Shown here piece after piece: positions 34,187-42,800 of a stretch of DNA of 64,000 bases (the stretch's first letter is position 1; every line of letters starts with the position of its first letter). A model generated the notes under the pieces. It was not told the origin of the DNA, did not search any database, and saw nothing but the letters and a program-made list of their open reading frames with translations. Both the position numbers and the translations under genes were made by a program. This stretch comes from Eubacterium sp. GTDB taxonomy: Bacteria; Bacillota; Clostridia; Lachnospirales; Lachnospiraceae. The DNA is taken from positions 1-64,000 of the forward strand of contig JALERM010000195.1 of assembly GCA_022764165.1 (NCBI GenBank), in the 5' to 3' direction.

Positions 34187-35038
34187 TTAATTGTTTTTTT
34201 CAAGATAATCCAAAAGGAAAAACTCATCCTTTGGATTAGATATGAATAAGGTTCCGTAATTTCTTCCCTGCATGATTTTATGTATCACATGAAAATCTTT
34301 TCCATTAGCAATAATCATATCGGTTCCTGCTGCTCCTGCAATCTCTGCTGCAGTAAGTTTGGTGGCCATACCGCCGGTTCCCACATTGCTTCCGGTAGAA
34401 CCTTTTCCCATCGCTTTCAGATTATCGTCCAGTGATTCCACCACATCGATAAATTTTGCGTCTGGATTCTTATGAGGATCATCGGTAAACAGACCATCGA
34501 TATCGGATAGAAGAATCAGCAGATCAGCACCGATCAGTGCTGCAACAACAGCGGAAAGAGTATCATTATCACCAAACTCAATTTCATACGTTGAAACCGT
34601 ATCATTTTCATTGACGATCGGAATCGCTCCCATACGCAGCAGCTCATGGAAGGTATTCTTTGCATTCATACGGTTCAGATTGTTCAGCATCGTGTTTTTG
34701 GTCATAAGAATCTGACTTGCCACCTGATTATATTCCGCAAATAATTTCTGATAGATCATCATCAGCCTGGCCTGACCAATCGCTGCACATGCCTGTTTCT
34801 CAGAAATTTTGACGGGTTTCCGATTATATCCCATGGTTTTGCTTCCCACCATAATGGCTCCGGAAGAGACAAGAACTACTTCTTTTCCCTGATTGCGAAG
34901 ATCACTGATTTCACGAACCAGTATTTCCAGCTTAATCAGATCAAGATATCCTGTCTCCGGATGAGTAAGAGAAGAAGAACCGATTTTGATTACAATTCTT
35001 TTTTTATCTTTCAGTGCTTCTCTGAAGTGTGTATTCAT
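34187..35038 (-). CDS. proB: Glutamate 5-kinase, short form without PUA domain
   Basis: The 283-aa enzyme phosphorylates glutamate, the first step of proline synthesis. It shows the amino-acid-kinase fold: IVIKIGSSSLTHPETG, VVLVSSGAIMVG, IPIVNENDTVS, FGDNDTLSAVVAALIGADLLILLSDIDGLF in sections, and GSTGSNVGTGGMATKLTAAEIA. Most ProB proteins are about 370 aa with a C-terminal PUA domain. This one stops after the kinase domain, a known short variant. The usual partner proA is not in the window. Start follows GAGGAGT. Confidence 0.9.
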   Translation of the reverse strand: MNTHFREALKDKKRIVIKIGSSSLTHPETGYLDLIKLEILVREISDLRNQGKEVVLVSSGAIMVGSKTMGYNRKPVKISEKQACAAIGQARLMMIYQKLFAEYNQVASQILMTKNTMLNNLNRMNAKNTFHELLRMGAIPIVNENDTVSTYEIEFGDNDTLSAVVAALIGADLLILLSDIDGLFTDDPHKNPDAKFIDVVESLDDNLKAMGKGSTGSNVGTGGMATKLTAAEIAGAAGTDMIIANGKDFHVIHKIMQGRNYGTLFISNPKDEFFLLDYLEKNN

Positions 35039-35116
35039 GTTATAGTACTCCTCAATTTAGAATAATCTTTTCCTATTGTAACGCATCATGACAGAAAGTG
35101 CCACCCCTATTTTTTA

Positions 35117-35443
35117 TCAGCTGGAGTAATTTTCCAGAAAACTGTACAATTCCTGCTTACTTTCCAGAACATATCCATCTGCAATATCCTTCTGGACAGA
35201 CGCAGGAAGCGAATCCCATGTGATATCTGTAGTCTCAAAAACGCTGCCGTCTTCCAGGCGTACAATGATAGTTCCCTCGTGCATACCAATATGATAGCGA
35301 GTCTGCATGGCATTTTCTGCTTCTACAGTTTGTGGTGAAGTTGGCTCCATATCGGAAATATTATGCCTGTAACTGACGTAAAATCCCAATGCAAGAAGCA
35401 GTGTTACAGATAAAAGACCGATACCGTAAACAGTTTTTCGCAT
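35117..35443 (-). CDS. BofC-like C-terminal domain protein, membrane anchored
   Basis: The 108-aa protein has one N-terminal transmembrane helix (about residues 5-23) and an extracytoplasmic domain. The domain pattern GTIIVRLEDGSVFETTDI, LPASVQKDIADG and ELYSFLENYSS resembles the C-terminal domain of BofC, the forespore protein controlling SigK signalling in Bacillus. The BofC N-terminal domain is absent. A sporulation role is inference. Proximity to yqfC/yqfD fits. Start follows GAAAGGAG. Confidence 0.6.
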   Translation of the reverse strand: MRKTVYGIGLLSVTLLLALGFYVSYRHNISDMEPTSPQTVEAENAMQTRYHIGMHEGTIIVRLEDGSVFETTDITWDSLPASVQKDIADGYVLESKQELYSFLENYSS

Positions 35444-35495
35444 ATGATTTCTCCTTTCGCGATTCTGTTTCTAGTATCGGTCTTATTTTTGAAAT

Positions 35496-36644
35496 TTATT
35501 CCTGATTTGAACCGAGAATTTCTACACGGTCAGCATAGGTATCCTGAATGATACATACCCATGTTTTTCCGGTATCCATGGTAATCTGATTGCCATTCAT
35601 ATCATAATAGAAGGTGGCTCCCCACGGAGTATGTTTCTTCCATGTGATATCAATTGCTTTTCCATTTGTGATGTACTTTCCTACGTTGCCTGCATCCACA
35701 TCGATATTCAGGTAGCCGTTTTCATCGTATTTGCGCCAGGTTGAATACTGAAGAATAATATTTTTATAGGCAATCTGTTCTCCGGTCAGCTGATCAATCT
35801 GTTTATCATCATATTGGAACCGATAGTATAATTTATCTTCCGGGTTGTACTCAAACCAGGGTTCATTGAGGAAATATCCTGGTTTTACAACTGCAGCATC
35901 CACGTTGCCAGGCAGTTCGATATCCTCATCCACACCACAAAAATGGTATCCGGGCTGATAATCAGCACTGTATTCCTGACTGTATCCATTGATTTCGATA
36001 CCTTTTTGTATACCTTCAAAACTGGTGTAGGCATTGTGAGGAGATTTTCGGTCTGTTGTCCGGTAGAATACCTGATCCCCATATCCGGCAAGACCGCTCA
36101 AATTATTTACTTCCGGCAGTTCCAGGAATGGGACCGCATAGGCAGACTGTCCATAATGAACATAGATGGCATTGAAGCCGGAAGCATAGAAAATATAATA
36201 ATCGCGGCAGCTTCTGACAGAGCCGATTTTATCCAGATTATCATAATCCTCAAATACACCCATCAGTCGTGTGATACCGCCTTCAACCGGTGCTTCATAG
36301 ACTACTCCGGCATTGGCAATTCCTGCCTGAGGACAGGCGGGACGCAGATTGTTCAACATAATAGCCACCGGGCGCCTTCTTCCGATTTCTTCCGGAACGT
36401 ATTCGCCGGTCAGATAACTGATCACCTGGCCTTCCGGTACAGGTTCTTCTGTCGGTTCCGGTGTGTCCGGAATAATGATATCCGGTTCCGGAGTATCCGT
36501 TTCCACTGTTTCCTGCTCGGGTTCAGATGTACTTTCAGGGGTGCTTTCCGGAATCTTTGCTTCTGAATTTTCTTGCTTTTTACAGCCACCAAACATCGTT
36601 CCCACCAGTCCGAGAACCAACATAAGTTTAACATATCTTTTCAT
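35496..36644 (-). CDS. DUF3048 (YerB-like) lipoprotein
   Basis: The 382-aa protein has a lipoprotein signal: a basic start, a hydrophobic stretch and FGGC with the lipid cysteine at about residue 21. A proline/glutamate/threonine-rich spacer (about 24-75) follows. Then comes the DUF3048 domain: RPVAIMLNNLRPACPQAGI, YEAPVEGGITRLMGVFEDYD and GSVRSCRDYYI, with DRKSPHNAYTS and a late ITWKKHTPWGATFYYDMNG. The biochemical function is unknown. It is placed between ybeY and the bofC-like gene. Confidence 0.88.
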   Translation of the reverse strand: MKRYVKLMLVLGLVGTMFGGCKKQENSEAKIPESTPESTSEPEQETVETDTPEPDIIIPDTPEPTEEPVPEGQVISYLTGEYVPEEIGRRRPVAIMLNNLRPACPQAGIANAGVVYEAPVEGGITRLMGVFEDYDNLDKIGSVRSCRDYYIFYASGFNAIYVHYGQSAYAVPFLELPEVNNLSGLAGYGDQVFYRTTDRKSPHNAYTSFEGIQKGIEINGYSQEYSADYQPGYHFCGVDEDIELPGNVDAAVVKPGYFLNEPWFEYNPEDKLYYRFQYDDKQIDQLTGEQIAYKNIILQYSTWRKYDENGYLNIDVDAGNVGKYITNGKAIDITWKKHTPWGATFYYDMNGNQITMDTGKTWVCIIQDTYADRVEILGSNQE

Positions 36645-36659
36645 AATGTTACTTCCTTT

Positions 36660-37157
36660 CTACTCCCTTTCAATATGTATTTGTTGCAGAACCTGCCTTT
36701 GTTTCTCTTCCATTACTTTTCGTTCTTCTTCCTCCATATGGTCATAACCAAGCAGATGAAGCATACTGTGGGCAATCAAAAAAGCATATTCCCGCCTGGT
36801 GCTGTGTCCATATTCATCTGCCTGTGCGATCACCCGTGGAATGGAAATCATAATATCTCCCAGCAGCAGTTCTCCTGTTTCCGGATGAAACAGGCTGTCA
36901 TCCTCCTCCAGAATAGAGTAATCAGCCGGAGATGGGAAATCAACCATGGGAAAAGAGAGAACGTCCGTAGGACGGTCAATATGCCGAAATTCCCGGTTTG
37001 TTGTCTGAATCTGTTCGTCATCTGTCAATACCAGGCTGATTTGTGCCTCATAAGGGCACTGCTCCAGATCCAGTACGGCATCTGCCACCAGCACTGCGAC
37101 TTCTTCGAAATCAAAATCAAAAGACTGTTCCTGTTCATTTTCAAAATCAATTGTCAT
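36660..37157 (-). CDS. ybeY: Endoribonuclease YbeY
   Basis: The 165-aa metal-dependent RNase acts in 16S rRNA 3'-end maturation and ribosome quality control. The signature HxxxHxxxxxH is H130, H134 and H140 (AHSMLHLLGYDH). RPTDVLSFP and LGDIMISIP are also conserved. Its start overlaps phoH by 11 nt, the common phoH-ybeY pairing. Confidence 0.94.
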   Translation of the reverse strand: MTIDFENEQEQSFDFDFEEVAVLVADAVLDLEQCPYEAQISLVLTDDEQIQTTNREFRHIDRPTDVLSFPMVDFPSPADYSILEEDDSLFHPETGELLLGDIMISIPRVIAQADEYGHSTRREYAFLIAHSMLHLLGYDHMEEEERKVMEEKQRQVLQQIHIERE

Positions 37158-38169
37158 TGCGTTTGCCTCTCTTTCTGGGATGTCTCACCTGCGTGGACGT
37201 GTCCGGATGTTTCTTTTCGTAAATTTCATACGCCTGAACAATTTTCTGAACCAGTGGATGGCGAACCACGTCTTTACTGGTAAGTTCGCAGACAGCGATA
37301 CCTTCCACATTTTTCAGAACGGACAGTGCGACTTCCAGCCCGGATTTCTGACCGGAAGGAAGATCCTTCTGAGAGGAGTCACCGGTTATGATGACTTTGG
37401 ATCCGAATCCGATTCGGGTAAGAAACATCTTCATCTGGGCAGGTGTGGTATTTTGCGCCTCATCCAGAATGATAAAAGCATTGTCCAGCGTCCGCCCGCG
37501 CATATATGCCAGAGGCGCCACTTCAATCAGCCCTTTTTCCATATTTTTGGCGAAACTTTCCGGTCCCATAATCTGATAGAGTGCATCATATAGGGGACGA
37601 AGATAGGGATCCACTTTGCTCTGAAGATCGCCCGGAAGAAAACCAAGCTTTTCACCGGCTTCAATAGCGGGTCTTGTCAGAATAATCCGTCCCACTTCAT
37701 CATTGCGGAAAGCAGTGATCGCCATGGCCATTGCCAGATAAGTTTTACCAGTTCCCGCAGGTCCCACACCGAATACGATCATTTCCTTTCGAATCTGATC
37801 GACATATTGTTTCTGACCAAGGGTTTTAGGTTTTACGGGTCTTCCGTTAATGGTATGGCAGATACACTCCTTATCCATTTCTACCAGTGGTGCATCCTTC
37901 TCTTCCATAGTGAGAGAAAGTGCATAATCCACATTCTGTGCCTGAATCGTATTGCCCCTCTGGGAAAGTCCAAGAAGTTCTTTCAATATTCCGGCTGCCT
38001 TTTTTACGTTAGGTTCCGGCCCGACAATTTTCAAAACACCATCTCTGGAAATTAATGTGACCCGCAGAGTGCGCTCGATTTTTTTGATATGCTCATCAAA
38101 CTGGCCATATATATTTCGTTCATGTGCAGCAGGTATTTCAATCTGCTGTTCAATGATACTATTTGCCAT
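37147..38169 (-). CDS. PhoH-family ATPase
   Basis: The 340-aa protein has an N-terminal KH-like region (about residues 25-70) and a P-loop ATPase core with GPAGTGKT at 136-143, LTRPAIEAGEKLGFLPGDL, FIILDEAQNTT and TGDSSQKDLP. PhoH proteins are thought to act on RNA, often with YbeY, encoded next. A related gene in the Bacillus order (7TM-HD protein yqfF) is missing between them. Start ATG follows AGGAGG. Confidence 0.93.
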   Translation of the reverse strand: MANSIIEQQIEIPAAHERNIYGQFDEHIKKIERTLRVTLISRDGVLKIVGPEPNVKKAAGILKELLGLSQRGNTIQAQNVDYALSLTMEEKDAPLVEMDKECICHTINGRPVKPKTLGQKQYVDQIRKEMIVFGVGPAGTGKTYLAMAMAITAFRNDEVGRIILTRPAIEAGEKLGFLPGDLQSKVDPYLRPLYDALYQIMGPESFAKNMEKGLIEVAPLAYMRGRTLDNAFIILDEAQNTTPAQMKMFLTRIGFGSKVIITGDSSQKDLPSGQKSGLEVALSVLKNVEGIAVCELTSKDVVRHPLVQKIVQAYEIYEKKHPDTSTQVRHPRKRGKRNDN

Positions 38170-38247
38170 GTGTTACCTCCTCATTTGATAGCCTAAATTC
38201 TATTGTATCACCTTTTCGACAGAATGGTAGTACTTTTTCTTTAAATT

Positions 38248-39486
38248 TTACTGAAGATTATTCTCCGGAGGCTGTATTTGTTCTTTTGTTACTGCTGTTT
38301 TTACAATACACGGTTCACAGGCTGTAACTGTTCCTTTTGCCATACAAGTCGTTTGCGTAACAGTAATCTGGATATTTTGTCCGAGGACCTGTACGTTATT
38401 CTTAACAAGATTCTCCAGAAATATACGAATCTGCTCCTCTTCTATCGTAATGGCTTCTTCTTTCGTATAGATTTCTTCTGTCAATGTATAGGGAAATGTC
38501 TGTATTTTTTCAAAAGACACCGGAAGGCGAAAACTTTCCGTCAGATACAGTGGATAGGAAAAATGATAGATATCCTCAGATTTTTCTGATGGAGACCTGA
38601 AAGAAAAATTTCTCTCCAAAACACGGATGGCATAATAATTCTTTTCTTCACCGGTATAGTGTTTTACCTGATGTTTCAGAGGAAACTCATGATAATAAGC
38701 GTATGTTGTCTCCATCATGATATCGGCATCTGCTTTGACATATTCATATCGCTGAACCTGTGCATCATTATTGAGGATTTCAATTTGTCCTGTGACCAGA
38801 ATATCTCCTTTTTTACAGATTTGTCCTGCCTGAACCAGAGGAGTTCCTGCTCTGGTTACAATCGAGCGGACGACACCATCTTTCTGTGCTGTAAGATCCC
38901 AGCTATCTAAATGATTGTTCTCTTTTGATGATTCTCGATAGGAATCTTCATTTTCCTTTACCTGAATCACCAGACAGGTGCCATCAATTCTGGCCGCTAC
39001 CCATACAATATCAGGAAATTGTTGGCGGATATGGGCGGCAATTTGCGAACAGTCAATTTTTTTCTTTAAAATCCCGTCACTAATATTCAGAGAAAGAAGG
39101 GATTCCCGGATCGTTTCGTCGGAATACTGATGATTGCCCTGCAGCTGTATTTCCCATATATGCAGAGAAACTCCATATAAAAGCAAAATAAAAAGCACTA
39201 TTCCAAGAAAAAAAGCCTTTCTCTTTTGATTTCTCTGAAAGAAGAAAGGCAATCCATGTTTCTCCAGTAAAATGATTTTTGAATGGGTCTTTCTGCGGAA
39301 ATTATTTAAACGGAAAAAATCTCTGACAGATAACTCCATTTCAAATTCATATGCTGATTGTCTGCTGATCAGATTCCAGACAGGAATCCTGTTATGTACA
39401 CAGAGAGATAAAAATCGTTCCGGCATGGGACTGATCAGCTTTATTTTAACATATCCTTTGATATACTGCGGAATTCTCTCAATCAA
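38248..39486 (-). CDS. yqfD: Sporulation protein YqfD
   Basis: The 412-aa protein has an N-terminal ACT-like or small alpha/beta region, one transmembrane helix (about residues 85-105) and a large extracytoplasmic part. FPDIVWVAARIDGTCLVIQVKE (split here in description) and LTAQKDGVVRSIVTRAGTPLVQAGQICKKGDILV regions are typical of YqfD. The family is expressed in the mother cell in Bacillus and is conserved in spore formers. Start is TTG 39486 behind GGGAGG. It follows yqfC by 23 nt. Confidence 0.9.
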   Translation of the reverse strand: MIERIPQYIKGYVKIKLISPMPERFLSLCVHNRIPVWNLISRQSAYEFEMELSVRDFFRLNNFRRKTHSKIILLEKHGLPFFFQRNQKRKAFFLGIVLFILLLYGVSLHIWEIQLQGNHQYSDETIRESLLSLNISDGILKKKIDCSQIAAHIRQQFPDIVWVAARIDGTCLVIQVKENEDSYRESSKENNHLDSWDLTAQKDGVVRSIVTRAGTPLVQAGQICKKGDILVTGQIEILNNDAQVQRYEYVKADADIMMETTYAYYHEFPLKHQVKHYTGEEKNYYAIRVLERNFSFRSPSEKSEDIYHFSYPLYLTESFRLPVSFEKIQTFPYTLTEEIYTKEEAITIEEEQIRIFLENLVKNNVQVLGQNIQITVTQTTCMAKGTVTACEPCIVKTAVTKEQIQPPENNLQ

Positions 39487-39509
39487 TCATTATCCTCCCA
39501 CGATGCTTT

Positions 39510-39785
39510 CTATTCATATGAGATACATTCAAATACACCGCTGACCTTCATTTCATCTGTGGTATAATATAGGATTTTCAGCTGCTGTCCCTGTATCCTG
39601 AGACAACATCGTTTTGTCTGTACCAGCAGCAGGTTTTCGTGATAATCAAGAATTCTGGTATAATTTTCCAGAAGGATTTCCCGGTTTCCCGTCAGGGTAA
39701 TGATGGCATCCTCGTATGCCAGATCTCCAGGAAGCAGCAGCGACTGTGCCAGCCGCTCCCGCCAGGCAGTCACGGACATCTTCAT
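39510..39785 (-). CDS. yqfC: Sporulation protein YqfC
   Basis: The 91-aa beta-rich protein matches the YqfC family: LPGDLAYEDAIITLTGNREILLENY, LLVQTKRCCLRIQGQQLKI and a short C-terminal tail. It pairs invariably with yqfD in spore formers, as here. The function is unknown beyond sporulation association. Start ATG follows CGGAGG at 9 nt. The upstream gap to DUF2284 is about 50 nt. Confidence 0.9.
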   Translation of the reverse strand: MKMSVTAWRERLAQSLLLPGDLAYEDAIITLTGNREILLENYTRILDYHENLLLVQTKRCCLRIQGQQLKILYYTTDEMKVSGVFECISYE

Positions 39786-39835
39786 CTTCCGATGCCTCCG
39801 GTTTTATTAATTATTCTATTACCATATCAATGACT

Positions 39836-40375
39836 TTATGCTTCTTTGATAAAAATTAAAGAAAACCAGAGGACCATCTTGTCTCCCATATAGTAGTCCA
39901 TATCATTCTCTTCGATATTTTTCGTAAGCAGAATCCCGTGACTTTCGATACAGGGATGCATCAGTTCCGGATGTACACAGGATTTTTTCGGATATGTACA
40001 TTTCTCACAGATCGAACAGGAATCTGTAGAAAGCGTATAGCACATCCATGCTTCTTTTTTCAGATAAGCTTCGATCTCAGCAGTAATCTCTTCATGCTCC
40101 CGTTTCGTTTTCAGCAGGGCTGCCATATCGGAATAATCCGGAACCTCGGCAACGGAGGAAAACAACAGTGCATGTGTATAGTCCCGGCATACAGACTTAC
40201 ACTGCTCCACTGTTCCGACTGCGGGAGGGCAGGACCAGGATTTGCCATACCGTGGGCATTCTTTTTTACAGATGGCACGTACTTTATCATTAAATTCTAT
40301 GTCCTCTGTTTTGATAAATGCATATTGATAAATGGGAAACTGTGTAATGTATTCTTCAATCGCCTGAAAATTCAT
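39836..40375 (-). CDS. DUF2284 cysteine-rich metal-binding protein
   Basis: The 179-aa protein has many cysteines: CKKECPRYGKSWSCPP near residue 35 and CSICEKCTYPKKSC followed by HPEL near 120. This suggests one or two iron-sulfur or zinc sites. The family has no defined function. It lies 15 nt after the cysteine-synthase-like gene, so a link to sulfur metabolism is possible but inferred. I chose ATG 40375 over 40381 because AGGAGA lies 8 nt before it. Confidence 0.82.
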   Translation of the reverse strand: MNFQAIEEYITQFPIYQYAFIKTEDIEFNDKVRAICKKECPRYGKSWSCPPAVGTVEQCKSVCRDYTHALLFSSVAEVPDYSDMAALLKTKREHEEITAEIEAYLKKEAWMCYTLSTDSCSICEKCTYPKKSCVHPELMHPCIESHGILLTKNIEENDMDYYMGDKMVLWFSLIFIKEA

Positions 40376-40390
40376 GCTCATCTCTCCTGT

Positions 40391-41323
40391 CTAATCTGCA
40401 TCAAACAACGGTGTGGAGAAATAACGTTCCGCAGTATCTGGAAGTATGGTCACTACCGTTTTTCCTTTCCCAAGTTTTTTCGCCAGTTTCCGTGCAGCTG
40501 CCACATTAGTTCCACTGGAAATACCGCACATCAGTCCTTCCAGTCTGGCAAGATCCTTGGCTGTCTGCAGGGCTTCCTCGTCTGAAACGATATAGATATC
40601 ATCATAAATATGCTGATTCAGCACATCCGGCACAACTCCGTCACCGATTCCCATCTGAATATGAGTACCTACAGTACCGCCTGCCAGAATAGCAGCATTT
40701 TCCGGTTCAACTGCCCAGATAGTAATCTGTGGATTTAATGCTTTCAGTGTTTCTCCGATTCCGGTAATCGTTCCGCCGGTGCCAATCCCTGAGCAGAAAC
40801 CATCAATCGGTCCGGCAACCTGTTCCAGTATCTCCAGGCCGGTATGATGTCTGTGTACCATAGGATTGGCCGGATTTTCAAACTGCTGAGGAACAAATAC
40901 TTTAGGATCATTTGCTGCCATTTCCATCGCAGTTTTCATACACTGATCAATACAGTCCCCAATATTACCATGGTCATGAATCAGGATCACTTCTGCTCCA
41001 TAATGTTCAACCAGCAGTTTTCTCTCGTGACTGACAGAATCCGGCATAATAATAATGGTACGATAGCCTTTCACCGCACCTACCAGTGCAAGACCAATCC
41101 CCTGATTGCCGCTGGTCGGCTCAACGATAATGGAATCAGGCTTTAAGATTCCATCTGCTTCTGCTTTCGTGATCATATTAAATGCAGTTCTCGTCTTAAT
41201 CGATCCCCCTACATTTAATCCTTCAAATTTTACCAATATCCTGGCACCTTCCGGGTCCGCCATACGATTCAGCTGAATGATGGGGGTATGACCGATTGCT
41301 TCTAATACATTCTGATATATCAT
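40391..41323 (-). CDS. Cysteine synthase-family PLP enzyme
   Basis: The 310-aa fold-type II PLP enzyme condenses O-acetylserine with sulfide if it acts as CysK. The PLP lysine lies in NVGGSIKTRTA at about residue 42, where most CysK read NPGGSVKDR. The substrate loop is TSGNQG where TSGNTG is usual. The phosphate loop GIGTGGTITGIGE and IFSGISSGTN-like GISSGTNVAAA are conserved. These changes place it in a CysK paralogue group, and the substrate is uncertain. No cysE neighbours it. A promoter and a hairpin leader precede it. Confidence 0.8.
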   Translation of the reverse strand: MIYQNVLEAIGHTPIIQLNRMADPEGARILVKFEGLNVGGSIKTRTAFNMITKAEADGILKPDSIIVEPTSGNQGIGLALVGAVKGYRTIIIMPDSVSHERKLLVEHYGAEVILIHDHGNIGDCIDQCMKTAMEMAANDPKVFVPQQFENPANPMVHRHHTGLEILEQVAGPIDGFCSGIGTGGTITGIGETLKALNPQITIWAVEPENAAILAGGTVGTHIQMGIGDGVVPDVLNQHIYDDIYIVSDEEALQTAKDLARLEGLMCGISSGTNVAAARKLAKKLGKGKTVVTILPDTAERYFSTPLFDAD

Positions 41324-41350
41324 TTTAATATCACTCCACTTTCTTTTACC

Positions 41351-41393
41351 TTCGTTAGATCAGAGACTGAACATTGTCTCTACCGCTAACGAA
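41351..41393 (-). promoter_or_regulatory. Hairpin leader of the cysK-like gene
   Basis: On the minus transcript an 8-bp outer helix (41386-41393 with 41351-41358) encloses a 6-bp inner helix (41376-41381 with 41362-41367). It lies immediately after the promoter and about 28 nt before the start codon. It is too short for a T-box or SAM riboswitch. It may be a stabiliser or an operator. Confidence 0.5.
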
Positions 41394-41394
41394 T

Positions 41395-41423
41395 ATTATA
41401 CATGATGAAATAAAATATGTCTA
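41395..41423 (-). promoter_or_regulatory. Promoter of the cysK-like gene
   Basis: On the minus strand, TAGACA (41418-41423) and TATAAT (41395-41400) are separated by 17 nt. Confidence 0.65.
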
Positions 41424-41511
41424 CTTAAAGTCGTTTTTGTTTGCGTCTGTTTATTCTAAGTAGTGATTTGTCATCATATTATGCAGTAAGAATCTTCAGG
41501 TGACTGAATTT

Positions 41512-42372
41512 ATGAAAAAGAAACTCTCTCATATATGGAAATCCCTTCAGGATCAGGAACGTACGGATTATCTTATTGCTGCGGCCATCTCAATTATGAC
41601 TGCATCTTTTCTGGCAGGTGCTGCTCTACATCGTATCATGGATCATAACCATATAACCGAAGAAACATCCATACAATCTTCTGCTGAGAATTGGGGATTG
41701 GGATTCTCTGAATCGGGAACCCCACCAACAGGAAATGCAACATCTGATGAATTGAAACAATATCATGCTGCTTATCTGCAGCCCACGGAAGATAAAGTCA
41801 TATACCTTACTTTTGATGCTGGTTACGAAAATGGGAATACACCGGCCATTCTGAATGCTCTGAAAAAACATCAGGCTCCGGCCACATTTTTTGTTGTGGG
41901 AAATTTTCTGGAAACCAGCCCGGAACTTGTCAAACAGATGAACGAAGAAGGACATATCGTTGCAAATCATACATACCATCATCCTGACATGTCCCGTATG
42001 GCTGATGAGAAATCATTTCTTGAGGAACTGGAAAAAAATGAAACCCTGTATAAAGAAATTACAGGAGAAGAAATGGTAAAATACTATCGTCCCCCGCAGG
42101 GAATATTCAATACCACAAATCTGGAAATGGCATCAAAGGCCGGATACAAAACATTTTTCTGGAGCCTGGCTTATGTCGACTGGCTGCAGGATCAGCAGCC
42201 CACAAAAGAACAGGCCTTCGAAAAACTAATCCCCCGCATCCACCCCGGAGCAATCGTCCTGCTTCACAGCACATCCTCCACCAACGCAAAAATACTGGAT
42301 GAACTACTCACCAAATGGGAGGAAATGGGGTACCATTATGCTCCGCTCACAGAACTGGCGGAGACACTATAA
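41512..42372 (+). CDS. PdaA-like polysaccharide deacetylase
   Basis: The 286-aa protein has one N-terminal transmembrane helix (about residues 22-42) and a NodB-type domain. Metal and catalytic motifs are LTFDAGYENGNTPAIL, the histidines of NHTYHHPDMS, YYRPPQG and VLLHS. The first motif reads TFDAG, and PdaA proteins also deviate from TFDDG here. The match to PdaA (muramic-delta-lactam formation in spore cortex) includes FFWSLAYVDWLQDQQPT. A general peptidoglycan N-deacetylase is the alternative. I chose ATG 41512 because AGGTGA precedes it, and GTG 41500 overlaps that site. Confidence 0.85.
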   Translation: MKKKLSHIWKSLQDQERTDYLIAAAISIMTASFLAGAALHRIMDHNHITEETSIQSSAENWGLGFSESGTPPTGNATSDELKQYHAAYLQPTEDKVIYLTFDAGYENGNTPAILNALKKHQAPATFFVVGNFLETSPELVKQMNEEGHIVANHTYHHPDMSRMADEKSFLEELEKNETLYKEITGEEMVKYYRPPQGIFNTTNLEMASKAGYKTFFWSLAYVDWLQDQQPTKEQAFEKLIPRIHPGAIVLLHSTSSTNAKILDELLTKWEEMGYHYAPLTELAETL

Positions 42373-42392
42373 TTGTTTTAATGGAAAGGGAC

Positions 42393-42557
42393 GGAAACTT
42401 CTTATCATTTTTTCAGAAGCAGGTCGTTCCTCCTCAGCTAGCCGCTAACTGCGACTATATTGACGATCAGGAAAGCCTTCGCGCCAAAGTCTCCGTAAGC
42501 GTCGGATCTTCGGACTCACTTTCCCCAATGCTTCTGAAAAAATGATAAGAAGTTTCC
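42393..42557. ncRNA. Structured element, copy A
   Basis: A perfect 28-bp stem (42393-42420 with 42530-42557) encloses about 109 nt. The enclosed core matches, in inverse orientation, the core at 42651-42757 in three blocks: the stem top with CAGAAGC, a block around GACTTTGGCGCGAAGGC/TTTCCTGA, and a block around GAGGAGGA. The outer stem sequence differs completely from copy B yet pairs perfectly, which is strong evidence for a selected RNA (or cruciform) structure. Which strand is the RNA is unknown. It lies 20 nt after the pdaA stop. Confidence 0.65.
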
Positions 42558-42565
42558 TGTTCCAT

Positions 42566-42617
42566 TCCAAATGAAACAAAATATGTCCTTCCCACATACA
42601 ATTTGTTTCGTTTGGAA
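42566..42617. repeat. Central hairpin between the two structured elements
   Basis: Arms 42566-42581 and 42602-42617 are complementary at 15 of 16 positions (the odd pair is U-G if read from the plus strand), with a 20-nt loop. It sits at the symmetry centre of the two inverted copies. I find no convincing promoter for either copy here. Confidence 0.55.
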
Positions 42618-42625
42618 CAGAACAG

Positions 42626-42782
42626 GAGAAACGCTGTGATTTTCAGAAGCATTGGGGAAAGCGAGTCCGAAAATATGCACTTAGCAAGACTTTGGCGCGA
42701 AGGCTTTCCTGAGCGTCAATTAGTCGCGCCTAGTGCAGAGTTGAGGAGGAGCGGCCTGCTTCTGAAAATCACAGCGTTTCTC
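42626..42782. ncRNA. Structured element, copy B (inverted relative to A)
   Basis: A perfect 25-bp stem (42626-42650 with 42758-42782) encloses about 107 nt; GTTTCGTT at 42605 and AACGAAAC at 42794 extend it loosely. The core shares long identical blocks with the reverse complement of copy A. One internal pair differs compensatorily: TGCACT (near 42675) and AGTGCA (near 42732) could pair in B, and the corresponding A positions offer CGCT/AGCG. I cannot name the family. The abundant raiA-type or other Clostridial RNAs would be the first comparison. It ends 18 nt from the stop of the Nif11-like gene. Confidence 0.65.
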
Positions 42783-42800
42783 TGTCCCGTACCAACGAAA

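Noticed and set aside
36573-37283. 236-codon plus-strand ORF opposite ybeY/phoH
   Set aside because: It crosses two real genes on the other strand that have intact catalytic motifs.
41324-41400. T-box or SAM riboswitch upstream of the cysK-like gene
   Set aside because: The leader is only about 60-70 nt with a single nested hairpin and no T-box or SAM core motif.
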